64,000 nucleotides of DNA from Anaspis maculata (Eukaryota; Arthropoda; Insecta; Coleoptera; Scraptiidae). The notes under the pieces are model-generated. The model ran no database searches. It saw only the letters and a list, made by a program, of their open reading frames with translations, and had not been told where the DNA came from. The stretch spans positions 62,723,787-62,787,786 of the forward strand of contig OX421962.1 in assembly GCA_949128115.1 (NCBI GenBank), written 5' to 3'. Every line of letters starts with the position of its first letter. The first letter of the stretch is position 1. Shown here piece after piece: positions 46,481 through 58,252 of this stretch. A program made the translations under genes and the position numbers.

Positions 46481-48189
46481 TGTACTTATAATACGCATGG
46501 AATCTTCCAGAAGGTTTACAAAGAAGTGACAAGAAAAATTTTGACTTTTATTTTCAAAGTATCTAATGAAGGCTCCAGCGTGGCCATTCGACCCCTGACA
46601 TATTAAGTTCCACGGCATTTTTCATTAGAGTAAACTATGGAATAAAAATTGTGTTGGGACAAACCTAGCGTGTTGTCGCAGTCAGTTGTGTAGATGTGGT
46701 ATGTTATGTGCCGAAAGTTATGTGAAATGGACAAGTTTCATGTTCAGAAAATCTCCCAACACCGTACACTCACACATCGTGTCCCGCCTCGTGCAGTCCA
46801 ACTCCATAAATTATTATTCTTCTAAATAAGTAGTGCCGCTGCTGCACCTCCGCTTCTTTTCATTCAGTAACGGCCACTAACCAGCATAAGCGAAGAACCA
46901 CTAACCAGTCAGCACAATATCAGTAGTTGTTATGCATCAAATTTCCACTCCAAGAAAACTCACGTTTTGTTATTTTCGTCTAAAAATTGGAAAATTTTGA
47001 CTACGCGTAGTATACCACTACACATAGCACATCAAATCGCTGCGCTGTCATTCTGGGCGCCGTGCCGTAGGTAAATCAATGTAAGGGGAAACGAAAAACT
47101 AAAAAAGGAATAGATTTTTCTGTGAAAGGAATGTGATGGCTCGTGGATGTTTCTATTGGTTCATTGGCTATAAAAAAGAGGACTGCAAGCAACGTGAGTT
47201 AATGGCGCCACAGACGAATGGTTTTTTAAAGCCTGCTGGTCTTGTTAGATTGGAAGATAAACGTAAAAAATATCAACTACGGAGTGTGTACTGATTTCCA
47301 ATTCATATGCAAGGTAAGTCCGAAATTACAAAAAACCAATTAAGACAAAACATTGAAATAAAATTCTTCAGAATTGTTTAGAAACCGTGTTATTACTACT
47401 ATACATTCAGGGAAGTCAGGAAACCAAACCCAACGTTTTCAGGCATTTTTGAAAAAAAATAATTTTTCAAGTTATGACTCACCCTGTATAATAGGTAACA
47501 GACATGTAATACCCATACACACATCCAGTGGTTGTTATTTTCAATTTTTTTTGTTGACTTTCTGTAAGATTTCATACATTGCCCGTGTCCGCGATTATAA
47601 ATCTCCCTGTATAGGTGCAGTGAGTCCCCGATTCTTTTTCATTTCAAATCATTATTATTTATTCTCTCATTTTTTAAAGATTTGTTGTAATATATTTTTG
47701 TCTAATTTTAGAAGTCCTTTGGAATGTTCTGTGATAGAAGTTGATAAGAAAGAAAAGCAATAATTGGGATATAACAATAAATCGCTCCAGTACTAACTTA
47801 CGTAATGTTGTGTCGGTTCTGGTATTTCAGACGAACATTTATTGTGTTAATCCCTTTAATCTTCTGCCTTGGAGTCAAACGAACTCACTTATAATGCAAA
47901 AACCGTATTTGGCACAAGATGTGAATTCTCAAAAGTTCAGATTACACATAGCTATATGTAAAGTATGGCTTTTCCGTGTGCTGATTTCCCTACTAAATCA
48001 ATCAAGATAATGAATATACCGACATTGATTGAAATAAAATATTTTAATGCTTAAAACCTTGTGATAGGTACGTTTTGACGAATTGGAATTTCTCTACTTC
48101 ACCTGTGAATTAGCTTGATCCATTTCCTAGTCACTTCTGTCGAAAACTACTTGTGGCAACTACCTCCCTACCATTCCATGATGAGACTG
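46481..48189. other. AT-rich spacer, no gene supported
   Basis: No domain recognised. A CACCCTGTATA box lies near 47480 without a partner. Confidence 0.4.
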
Positions 48190-49090
48190 TTTTCAGAATT
48201 GTCTGTCTGTCTGTGTGTCTGTATGTGGGTATGTCTGTTTGTGATCTTACACGATAACTACCAAACCGTTGATCGGTTCGATTGAGCCCATTAGTGAAGC
48301 GTCACTATTAAAATATGACAAAAGCTATATCTGACGGAACTTGACTTGCAATATTATGTTATCTAAAAGCCCTTGACAAATTTATTATCGAACTGGAATC
48401 AAATTCGGCGGGAAGTAACACAACAAAAGAATAATCAAATTGATTCTGCAGTTGGAGCTTTCCACCATTTCTCAATCAGGTGCGGTACGAACTTTAAATT
48501 TTTTTCCTGGCCGTTACGACCCGAGACGGCCGCTCACTTGGGTCCACTTGACCAGGGCGACCGGCGCTTGATGCAAGACTCAACCCAGACGTTCTCTCCT
48601 GCTGAGGGATCGAGTTTTTTTCCGAAAAACTCCAACTGAAATCGAGAGTAGATCGAATTGGACGTCGTGTAAGCTCATTTTCAAATGCGACACGGTTTCG
48701 ATTTTCCGTCGGCTATTTTTTCAAAATGGAAGTTGCCGTGTACTCATAAAAAACTGCAGTGCAACCTTCGACGTGCGGCCTCACGAAATATTCGTTTCAG
48801 GTGCAGTTTTCCTGCGAGTCATAGTTGTAGAACAGATTGAAATAATTTTTAGGGAAAGATTTGTAAATCCTTATTAACGGTCGAGTTTTCCGCCTTAGGA
48901 AAACTGCAAATTTTCAACGTCTCCACAGATTTTCAACATTTTTTGTTCAACAAAAGATAACTCTTGAACATTCTCCAACAATATGTCTTTTCTCGATTTT
49001 CGGAGAGTTCTTCAGTTGAAAGTGTAGAACCGGTCTGGCTTGTCAAGATGGGACTTGAATGATTGAGCTTAAAATGGAGCTTTAATTGAC
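48190..49090 (+). repeat. Dispersed repeat R1, direct copy
   Basis: Opens with a TGTCTG-rich run and ACGATAACTACCAAACCG. It continues through GCAGTTGGAGCTTTCCACC, ACGACCCGAGACGGCCGCTC, CGACACGGTTTCG and AAACTGCAGTGCAA. The same blocks in the same order occur at 59090-60020, and inverted near 24175-25115. Non-coding; class unknown. Confidence 0.75.
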
Positions 49091-50405
49091 GATTCCTACA
49101 ATAATATTATTCAAATTTCCAATTTTTTTTTAAATATGGTAAATTTGGAAGTATTCGTCCGGGCTCAAGTATTCAGATACTACTAAACTACATGAATATT
49201 TTGACTTCACTGGACTAGATCCACCAAATAGATAATTGATAAGTCTAATGTCATTATAGTGTGAAAGATTTCGGTTGGCCGAAAGATAACAGTAGATACT
49301 TACACCCTTCACACTTCATATGATTAGGGTTTTCCACAATACAGGGTGTCCGGTGAGTGAACTGGCATACCTCATGGGAATGTCCAGTTCTTTTAAGCGG
49401 ATCAGGATCTGGTTTCAAAAATTTCCCAAGGCCTTCCGTTTCGGAGTAACAGGGTGATTTATGGTTTTCGTCGAAAACTTTGAATAATTAGGTTTTTCGA
49501 TTGGATCAATAGAATTGGTTGAAACTTGGCATGTGCATTTTTATGCTTAGGCTTGTTATAGCGCCACTTCGATTGATTTAGAAAGTACAGGTCCAGACTG
49601 AAATTTTGTCATCCTCTAGTTTTTATGGAAAAAGTCACCCTATATGATTTTTTTCAACTGACATTAGATTCGGATTCAGCATGAAAAATACTACAAGTAA
49701 CGCTACTTGACTGGTTTGACACCAACTTGCTGTTTTGAGGAAACGCTGATTGACTCAAGATTTTTCCAAAACTTTTATCTCAGTAAGTCATAATTTTGAA
49801 ACATAGTTTTTCGTGCTGCCATAACTGAAAATGACAATATACGCTCGGTGTCCTGCACTGTAATATTCAGAAAAAGATCTAGAGCGGCAAAGTAAAAAGT
49901 ACACGTAAAAAATAAACTAACCTCACAAAATCATTCACAATTCAAGAGAGATCACGTTTCCAATGTTATAGCTCGAAATTTTTGGTTTAAATCAGTTAAA
50001 ATTATCAATAATTACTTTAAAAATTGACAATTTAGAGTCATTTTTCTAATATCTGTTGGTACAATTGCTGAATGATTTTTGACGTTTTGTGGCGCGAAGG
50101 TTCAAAAGTGATTAATTTATGCCATTTCCTGTGTTTCGTCGTCACACAAGACACTAGAGCTCAGTGATTTCGGGATTTTTGGGAGATGACTCTTCTAACT
50201 GGGGAGGGGAAGAGCGGTTTTAAGCATGAAAATTCAAACATAGGACGCAATTTTTCAAATCGACATTTGACACACAAAAATCTGCATCTAGTAGGTATAT
50301 GCCTCGTGCCTTGGTGATAAATAGCAGAAGTACCAACTTGAAATGATTATTGCGATATGATCTTATTTATTTGTAATTTTATTAAAAGCAGCACGAAAAA
50401 CGATG

Positions 50406-50524
50406 TATGCTACTCGAGCTGAAAACGGCATAGCATAACTCTCTTACATGCAGCTCTCGGCCTAGGGCCTCGAGCTGCATTCACGTTCGTTATGCTATGC
50501 CCGGTTTTCGGCGCTAGTAACATA
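50406..50524. repeat. Palindromic element with GC-rich core
   Basis: TGCTACTCGAGCTGAAAACGG and CATAGCATAAC on the left pair with GTTATGCTATG and CCGGTTTTCGGCGCTAGTA on the right, around CTCTCGGCCTAGGGCCTCGAG. Inserted in the interior of the decayed mariner. Confidence 0.7.
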
Positions 50525-50918
50525 AAATACTAATTCGCAATTGTTCTATCTTGATCACTTCGATTTTTTGGAACACAATAATATACAGCATATGTCCAAT
50601 TGGTGGAAAAGCACAGAACCGGAATCGATTTTTTTACAGTAATTCCTGTAAATCAAATCCTGTGCTTTTTTCATAAGATGAAAGAACTGTGGAAAGATTT
50701 CCACTGACGGAACGAATGAATTTTCAAATGAAAAGTACATACTAGAAGGTGGTAGTTTTCTTCAGAAATGGAAGCTGTAGACACAGTGTTTCGCTTCAGT
50801 ACAGCATACCAGACGTGAATTTTCTGTGAAACTACCAAGAGAGTTGTATAAATTTCCAACAACATACCTCTGCAGCCGGGAGACATCAAACGATAGCCAA
50901 ACCCTGTTGGTTTCTTTT

Positions 50919-51131
50919 CGCCTTTCGGCAAGCTCAATGTTAATTTATAAACAATGTTTTTTCTTGAAGAACCGTCGACTTAGTTCATAACATGAAAGAA
51001 CTGTGGGAAAATTTCCACTGACGGAACGAATGACTTTTCAAATTTTCTTTCATCTTATGAACTAAGTCGACGGTTCTTCAAGAAAAAACATTGTTCATAA
51101 ATTAACATTGAGCTTGCCGAAAGGCGAAAGG
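50919..51131. repeat. Inverted duplication inside mariner remnant
   Basis: CCTTTCGGCAAGCTCAATG and onwards through CTTGAAGAACCGTCGAC (50927-50990) is repeated in inverted form at 51057-51125, leaving about 65 bp between the arms. In addition, the loop sequence GAAAGAACTGTGGGAAAATT recurs directly at about 50680 in a slightly different version. It probably arose by local rearrangement. Confidence 0.75.
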
Positions 51132-51781
51132 CAAAGTCAAGTTTGGGTATCTGGGTGGCTATGCGCCATGCGTGAGGTCCGTTTCGACCTATCCACCTGT
51201 TGGGAAAGGTATCATCCAGATATCTTCTTACAGTTAACAAAAAAATGTGGATGTCCATCTTGTTGGAAAACCATGCTTCGCTGGTCAACGTTTTCGCCTT
51301 CTTATGGTTCTGGGAGAGTGTTTCGAAGAAAATCTTTGTACAGTGGTCCCGTCAGTCGCTTCTGGAAGAAGTGAAGTCCTACTAGATGACCATCGATTAA
51401 CCCACAATAAACATTTGAAGAAAATTTATGTTAGGAATGAGATTGTTTTAATGGCGTGGGGATTCTCTCGTGACCTTAGGTGAGAATTTCTGTGTTTAAA
51501 ATTCCATCCCTAGTAAACTGCGCTTCGTCAGTGAACATAACTCGTGGAAGGTCTCTTGTACGTCTCAGAATCCACTGTGAAAACGCAGCTTGAGGGACTT
51601 TATCGCCTGGCATCAGTCGCTGCACACGTTGCAGATGATAGGGTGGAAGCGTTATCTTTTCAGAGTCTTCCATAGACTCTATCGGGAGACGCCCAGTATG
51701 GTGCTCACTATTCAAATGTTCACCTTGGGATTCTCTTCCTCCATGTGATAATGATCTCTGCCTAGAACACCCAGATATCAT
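51055..51781 (-). pseudogene. DD41D mariner transposase, disrupted
   Basis: Fragments in several frames on the minus strand keep the order of the transposase. The segment HLQRVQRLMPGDKVPQAAF, then VMFTDEAQFTRDG with the first catalytic Asp (51781-51476), is followed by VFQQDGHPHF with the second Asp (about 51275) and FPNRWIGRNGPHAW and KLDFAF (51288-51055). Similar phrases occur in the better preserved copy at 61.7-62.6 kb. Stops and frameshifts lie between all of them. Confidence 0.8.
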
Positions 51782-51825
51782 GAAGCTACTAACTTAGTCA
51801 TAATTGAAAACAAAGAAAATAACAT

Positions 51826-52055
51826 CCCGGCGGTAGCTCGGTGGGCCCCGTCTCTGGCTTCAAACTCAAAGGTCCGGAGTTCAAATCCCGCCGAGAGAGG
51901 TGGCTTTTCTATATGCGTTCGTTAGTACTTGAGCTTGTACTAACCGAGCGGTCACGTTAAGGAAAAAAGAGTGACACGGAGTAAGTCACCAAAGAAAGGG
52001 CGATAATAGGCTTGTACTTGATGCGCCCCTGAACATCAAAATAATAAAAAATAAA
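51826..52055 (+). mobile_element. tRNA-derived SINE inserted in mariner remnant
   Basis: Head CCCGGCGGTAGCTCGGTGGG, B-box GGAGTTCAAATCCCG near 51880, body with GTACTAACCGAGCGGTCACG, and an A-rich tail near 52040-52055. Same family as 46230-46455 (minus), from which it differs at scattered positions. Target duplication not clear. Confidence 0.85.
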
Positions 52056-52747
52056 GTAACCTGAATTGGCTCTTGCAATATGGGACGTTCTCTATTCACC
52101 GATGAAAGAAATGTTCCGTGCTTCCTGATGAAGCCGAACACTGCCGAAAAGTTGTATGGCTTGGTACTTGACGTTCAGGAATACGTCTCCGATATTCTCT
52201 TGCTTCTCACCAATCGCACAAATCCTGTATTGTTATGTTTCAAAAATAGAAATAGTCAAGTTTAAACAATTGCATAACACTATTTTCCAAAATTATGACT
52301 TACTGAGAATTGAAGTTTCGAAAAAATCCCAAATTATTAGGCCTTTCCTCATACAGCGAATAAGTGCCAAACTTGTCAAGTAGCGTTTACTTGTAATATT
52401 TTTCATGCAGAATCCGAATCTGATGTCAGTTGAAAAAAACATTTATACAGAGTGACATTTTTCATGAAAACTTGACGATAACAAAATTTCAGTCCGGACC
52501 TTCAGTTTCTGAATCAATCGAAGTGGCTCTGTGAATAGCCTGAGCATTAAGAATGCACATGCCAGATTTAAACCAATTCTATTGATCCAGTCGAAAGATA
52601 TGACTATTCAAAGTTTTCCACCAAAACCTTGAATCACCTTTGTAACCCCGAAACGGAAGGCCTTCGGAAAATTTTGAAGCCAGATCCTGATCTGCCTCAA
52701 AGAACTGGATATACCCTTGAGCTATGTCAGTTCATCCACTGGACATG

Positions 52748-53636
52748 TATGTCATTCTCTATAGGTGTGCTCATGTTTGATTGCTCAGCTCTTCAGTTGA
52801 ATATAATATCGACGAGGTATATTATTATGTTCGAGCCGTTTGTAATTAAACGGGGTTTTGTAATTAAAATCCCTTTAATAGACGTTGTAAACTGGGCAAT
52901 TTGAAATTAGCAATTATGGTAATTCATAGTGCCTGCCTGATTATTTGTCGCGCTAGGTATACATACTTGTAGAGTGGAGTGTTCAGTTTGTTGTTGTTCA
53001 AAGTAAAGAAAATCTGGCCTTTAACCCCTCTTTGTATTAGCTTAGGGAAAGCGTGGCCGTCCTCAGCAAGTCAGCAAGAATTAGGTACCAAGGCCGGTAA
53101 TTTATGGGCGGCCCTTAAGAAAGCCAGTCATTTGTATTATAGCTCGGTATAATCCTGTAGAACAGCTCAGGATCGGAGTGGACCTGACTATTGCAAAGCT
53201 CGAGCCTAAACGTTATCACCCCTCAAATACCTATAAAAGTGTTTCATGGTTCAAAGCGTTGGTTGAATTTTTGAACTAAAACTAGTTAAAACTAGTCAAA
53301 TCGAATCGTTCCCTTCATCATTAGAAGAGCAGTCACGTTTCGTTCTCATTAAGACCCATACCATAAGTGTGCCTCCTACTCTAGTTTTATTTGTTGTTTA
53401 CTCTGGCGACTATTTTTATAGAACTATTTCTTATTTTTGGCAGATTCTACTTGACTTAACGTTGGCTATCTAGTTTTCCTCCTCTACCCTCGCCTTGAGA
53501 GAAAATGAATCTGGTATTCTGAAAATGCTGGGGAACATGACACCTTTTGATCTTGCGAGTCCAATCCTGCGCTTGACACAGGATGCTGCTTGTATTGTTG
53601 CGTATAATATTAAGCTTGTTTCCGGTTGAATTCCAG
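52748..53636. other. Intron end before the thrombospondin exon
   Basis: No other gene recognised. The last bases show an acceptor TTGAATTCCAG at 53636. Confidence 0.5.
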
Positions 53637-53769
53637 GCTGGAGCAAATGGAACGACTGGTCCGCCTGCAGTGTGAGCTGTTCCTCCGGAATACAGCAGCG
53701 CACCCGCCACTGCGTCCTGGCTGATTGTCCCGGATTCAACGTGGAACAGAGACATTGTAATCTATTCGG
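53637..53769 (+). CDS. Exon encoding a thrombospondin type-1 repeat
   Basis: The 133-bp exon reads, after two bases completing a split codon, WSKWNDWSACSVSCSSG, then IQQRTRHCVLADCPG and FNVEQRHCNLF. This is the TSP1 signature: layered tryptophans (WxxWxxW), CSxSC, an R-x-R strand and cysteines at the spacing of the fold; the last cysteine would come from the next exon. TSP1 repeats are extracellular, disulphide-bonded and often C- or O-glycosylated, binding matrix or receptors. The acceptor is at 53636 and the donor GTATG at 53770. The phase-1 start matches the phase-1 end of exon 11020-11186. The downstream exon is outside the window. Which TSP1 protein it is (ADAMTS-like, hemicentin-like, multiplexin-like or other) cannot be decided. 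Confidence 0.9.
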
Positions 53770-54417
53770 GTATGCCGTGTGCCTTATATTATATTAGGGC
53801 TTAATTATGTTTAAACTTGTCTTTGTATGTGCGACGCACCGAGCGTTCTTTAGGAGAGGCTTTGCTTTTGTTAAGCGCCCGGCTTAACTTGTTTGCCCCA
53901 TGATTCAAAACGACAAAAAAATTCGCGCAGACCTAAACGAAACAAGCCGGACGTTTTTCTTCTTGCCTGCTAGCTTGCCTTGCCACACTACAAATGCGTC
54001 CGGAGGGTTATTATTGCGACACTAAGTAGGGTAATAAATCGGAACAGTTTCGGTATACAAAGTTGCGGGGATTTTTCCGTCGTGCGAGAAGCAACTGTGC
54101 TCCCCAGGCTTCCTGTGTATCTTTTTTGTTCTTTGACATGATGTAGGTTATCCGGTTTTTGTACGGCAGAGGAAAATGATAACAGCACCACGGTGTTAAT
54201 TCAACAGCAACTTTTTAAGTATGATAAATAAAAGACAATAAGTATTCTACCTACCAATTCTCCAACGAAAGCTGCTAGAAAACGAAACTGCCACACCCGT
54301 ATGGTATTTTTACTTTCCCCAGAACCATTTTTTTGCTCTACAATATGATGATAATTATATCATGGTTTTTCCCTTAGTAGTTTCACGGTAACTGTTCCCT
54401 GCCACTATTTCTGAAGA
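53770..54417. other. Intron sequence after the TSP1 exon
   Basis: Starts with the splice donor. No further exon recognised up to the window end. Confidence 0.45.
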
Positions 54418-55125
54418 GACGCAGACAGGACATTGATGCCCGGTTGCAAGAACGAGGAAAGTTAAGTTTGCTCCGGAGCAAATACAGTTCGGTTGCAAGA
54501 ACAATGTATCAAACAGGGGACCAAACAGGCTGTGGATGAGGCCTTAAACTTGAACATCCTTTTTTTAAATCTAAACGTCAGTCGTCACCTTATACTTGTT
54601 AATTTACGACGCTGTTCACGCCTTCAAATGACCTACCATTTGATGCTGTGTTTGGTAGGGAGATCTGCCTAAAATGACATACCCTAAGCATTTTCGTTTA
54701 CAAAAAATCTAAAAATCCAAATACAGCCAAGTTTTTGGTCACATCTGTTAGTTAAAAGATCAACACATAAGGACGCAGACAGGACATTGATGCCCGGTTG
54801 CAAGAACGAGGAAAGTTAAGTTTGCTCCGGAGCAAATACAGTTCGGTTGCAAGAACAATGTATCAAACAGGGGACCAAACAGGCTGTGGATAAAGCCTTA
54901 AACTTGAACATCCTTTTTTTAAATCTAAACGTCAGTCGTCACCTTATACTTGTTAATTTACGACGCTGTTCACGCCTTCAAATGACCTACCATTTGATGC
55001 TGTGTTTGGTAGGGAGATCTGCCTAAAATGACATACCCTAAGCATTTTCGTTTACAAAAAATCTAAAAATCCAAATACAGCCAAGTTTTTGGTCACATCT
55101 GTTAGTTAAAAGATCAACACATAAC
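54418..55125 (+). repeat. 354-bp tandem duplication
   Basis: Two head-to-tail copies, 54418-54771 and 54772-55125. I can find only about two or three differences (ATGAGGCC versus ATAAAGCC), so the duplication is recent. Each copy contains the left end of the element described next plus 21 bp of its flank. Confidence 0.95.
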
Positions 55126-55990
55126 TACCACAGGACAAAAACCTCATCGAATACTGTTTCAATCATTGAAAAGCCAATTCTAAAAAATAGCCTCACTGTG
55201 TCATTTTAGGCTCACTTGTGGGTAAAATGACATAGGCATAAAAAATATACAAAAACATGACCGAAATTGAGAGGACTCATTTAAAATCACCCGAACTAAT
55301 AAAGCCAAGACATAAACTTATAGAGGCAATAATAGAGAACTCGAAAAATACTCAATTAACATAAGAGCATATAAAAACACAGGAACACAAAAGTAGAACA
55401 AAAATTCAGCAAAGACAGAACAAGACAAAACAATAATGCTGTTAAATGAACAAACTCAAACCGCACTAATGGATTCTTCAGTTTTTGACACCACATCTGC
55501 GCACTCGCAATGTGTCAAAACTTTACATGTCAACTTATATGTCATTTTACCCTGATGAGTAGTATGACATTTTGCCCCAAACTAACAAAACTCCAATAAC
55601 ATAACCCTGTGTTGTTTGCATATGAGATGGCCTCGTAAATTTATAGAGAAACTGATTACCAAGTGACACACTACCATCAGCAATAATCGCGGTTTAATGA
55701 GCTTCCCACATTTGCAGAATTTGGGCTCAATCGGAATGGAAATATTACATCTAGTACTTGAAATTCTGGAGTAATGTTACTGCGTCATAACCGTTCAAAC
55801 CAGAAAGATGTGGTTTGGTAGAAATGTAGCTTTCTCAACTTGACTATCGGCAAACAGCACCCGACTACCATTCTTAACACCCAAATCAAAATAAGCTCAG
55901 TATGTCGTTTTACCCAAGTATGCCATTTTACTATGATACCTTACTAGAGGTAATTTGCTCCGGAGCGAATTCTAGTTTCTTGCAACCGGG
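54439..55990. mobile_element. TIR element with GCTCCGGAGC palindromes and TGTCATTTTA motifs
   Basis: The left end CCCGGTTGCAAGAA and the right end TTCTTGCAACCGGG are exact inverted repeats, and each is followed inward by the palindrome GCTCCGGAGC (one base altered at the right). Inside, a motif of the form TATGTCATTTTACCC recurs about eight times in both orientations (near 54671, 55025, 55200, 55214, 55542, 55563, 55902, 55920). No coding domain. Target duplication not identified. The left end is doubled by the 354-bp tandem repeat. Confidence 0.75.
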
Positions 55991-57492
55991 GACTAGTAAG
56001 TTAGATTCAGTTTTCATCAAAGTCAGTGCCAAGTCCAAATCTTCAGAATTCCAGAAGTCAATCTCAATTTAAATATGAATGCAGTTGTCAGCAGCGGTAT
56101 TGGGAATCCATTTTGTCTGTAGCCTTCGTTGTTCAACCCTGGAAAAAAGTTGAAGTCTTTCGAAAGACTAGTGGAGTGACTACTATGTCTTTTCGTCTGT
56201 TCCGAGCCCAACTGGGCATTTTGAGACCTACTTAGCCCAGTTGTTCTTTCTTGTAGTACAGAAAAAATAGTAAGAAAATTGGCAAAACCTCGGAATAATT
56301 ATAGACGTCCTGAAAATTTGATATTCTGTTCGAAATTGAATGCACTACTACATTTCCAAAATCGCCAAAAATCGCACCGGGGGTAAAAAATCGCAATGGG
56401 GGTTTTGAGTTATCGGAGGGGGAGGGGGGGTAAAACTTGCAACTTGGAATGGAGGGGATGAAATCCGTCAATCCATTGGATGCAAATACATCGTAATTCG
56501 ACGCATTGTACTCGTATACCGTTCATATGATTTCGGTAAAAAAAGTGTCGATCATTGTTGAAGGGGGCTCGTGGGGATGCGAAGCTCGGCTAGGGGGCTC
56601 TTTTTTTCCTGCGCCATATTGAACTGATCACGACAAGTTTGGCATCTTTTCCGACAAAATTCAATCTCCTGAAATTTAATCCGATGTGTACATTGGGATG
56701 ACAACAAGTTCGAATAAGTTGACTCAAAAAACTTGTTTTTTCTTCGAAAACTTTGACGAATTTTTTATTTACTGTTAGATATGTTCTTCTTCGAAAATAT
56801 TTCAGGGGCCATTAGATTGAAGTGTATTCTCCAAGAGTACTCTCCATCATTCACTCGATGTATAATTTTGTTTCTTGAGTTTAAAAAGTCAATTTGAACC
56901 TGAGCTAGCGCGGCCCGTCGTCCACTACTGACCAGAACACTACAGCCCTTCAAATGAAAATAACTCAGATTATTGAAGAAATAACAACTCATCTTTGATA
57001 ATTCGAGGATCTGTACAGAATTGAATTCCCTATAATATGAACAAAATCGCAACGAATCGTACTGCAGGGTTTTCATTTATTTGAGGGGGAAGCAATAGTT
57101 CATAGAGCATGAATCTTGTCAAAATGTTATCCTCCTCCTCGAATAACTCAAAATCCTGCAGTGCGATTCATCAAGATTTGGTTTGTGCTATAGGAAATTC
57201 AGTTCTGCACAAATCCTTGAACTTTGGAACATTTGTTATCATTTTTTCAATAGTTTGAGCTACTTTCCTTTGAAGCTGCATGTTGTAGTGTTCTGGTCAG
57301 TAGTTGACGACGCGCCGCGTCAAGAACAAAATTCGAGAAACTCGAGAAACAAAATTATACATCGAGTGGATGATTTTCCTGAAGAATACACTTCAATTTA
57401 ATGGCCTCTAAAAATTTTTCAAAGATGAACACCTCTAACAGTAAGAAAAATTCGTCAAAATTGTCACAGAAAAAACAAGTTTTCTCAAATTA

Positions 57493-58252
57493 CTATTGTG
57501 GACAAAAAAAGCTGAACGACAGATGAATGACTTTTCTAATTTTTGACCTGTGAATCAGCTTCACTGTCATCAAGAATATGCCACCCATAACCAATAATGC
57601 TTTGTCATTTTTTGTGTCAAACGTGACAGAATGTTCAATGAATCTGTTAGGGTGCAAATTATGCCTCTTATGGATGGTGGTATCGCGTACAAGACGGTAG
57701 CAGACCTTCTCAGTAACAGGAAAGGGACGGTCTACAACGTTATGTGCAGGTGACGGGAAAATTCAACGCTGGCACAGCAACCAGGTTCTGGCAGACGCAA
57801 AGCTACCACCGAAGCCGAAGATCAAGCATCGATTAAAATGGTCTTTGTCCAGATCACGGTATGTCCAGATGCTAGAGGACGATTCGTTCGCCAATGTTCG
57901 ACATGCTGCGAGCCCCTTGAATTTCCCTACAAGCAAAAGGCAACGGACCGCCATTGCCATGTACTCGTAGCATATTACATGGAATCAACCAACACGAAGT
58001 CACCGTGTTGCGGGTTCGTGTTGATACAGTGGGTAGAAATCTCGGTGGAAATGATCCATTTTTATCTTCATCTTCTTTCTACTCCTGGTCCATAGCTACA
58101 AAGAAATCAAAGACACAACTGACGTTGTCTTGTGACTCGAAAAAATTCACTGGCATTTTGTCATGGGCTTGTCAAAAATGATAATCCTAAAGGGCCTTCT
58201 ACACAATTTGAAAAGTCATTCATCTGTCGTTCAGCTTTTTTTGTCTACAATA
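57493..58252 (+). mobile_element. Tc1-like element with deleted transposase
   Basis: 760 bp with TA on both sides and TIRs of about 44 bp (CTATTGTGGACAAAAAAAGC... with one mismatch). From ATG at 57631 the frame encodes an N-terminal helix-turn-helix like that of Tc1/mariner transposases (IMPLMDGGIAYKTVADLLSN), a TGA stop, then GSGRRKATTEAEDQA, the usual linker between the two DNA-binding subdomains. The catalytic domain is missing. Non-autonomous. Confidence 0.85.
57631..57860 (+). pseudogene. Tc1-like transposase N-terminal remnant
   Basis: About 75 codons of the paired-like DNA-binding region with one in-frame stop (TGA near 57752). The DDE domain is gone. Confidence 0.75.

Larger units (their letters stand above)
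49342..52747 (-). mobile_element. Decayed DD41D mariner-type element with long TIRs
   Basis: The left end is CAGGGTGTCCGGTGAGTGAAC after TA. The right arm is an inverted counterpart running down to about 52290, giving arms of roughly 450-480 bp (shared blocks include TCAGGATCTGG, GGCCTTCCG, TTTCGGAGTAACAGGGTGA, GGCATGTGCATTTT). The extreme right end has diverged. Inside, on the minus strand, are fragments of a mariner-family transposase. A SINE (51826-52055) and an inverted duplication (50919-51131) also interrupt it. Non-functional. Confidence 0.8.

Noticed and set aside
47374..47763. 129-codon + strand frame
   Set aside because: No domain, AT-rich codons, contains a CACCCTGTATA element-like box; probably chance.
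51826..51900. tRNA gene
   Set aside because: B-box present, but the cloverleaf is imperfect, and the body and A-rich tail match another locus (46230-46455); it is a SINE head. The same reasoning applies to 4910-4970 and 7082-7150.
53456..53755. 99-codon minus-strand frame
   Set aside because: Antisense of the TSP1 exon; the + strand has the domain and the splice sites.
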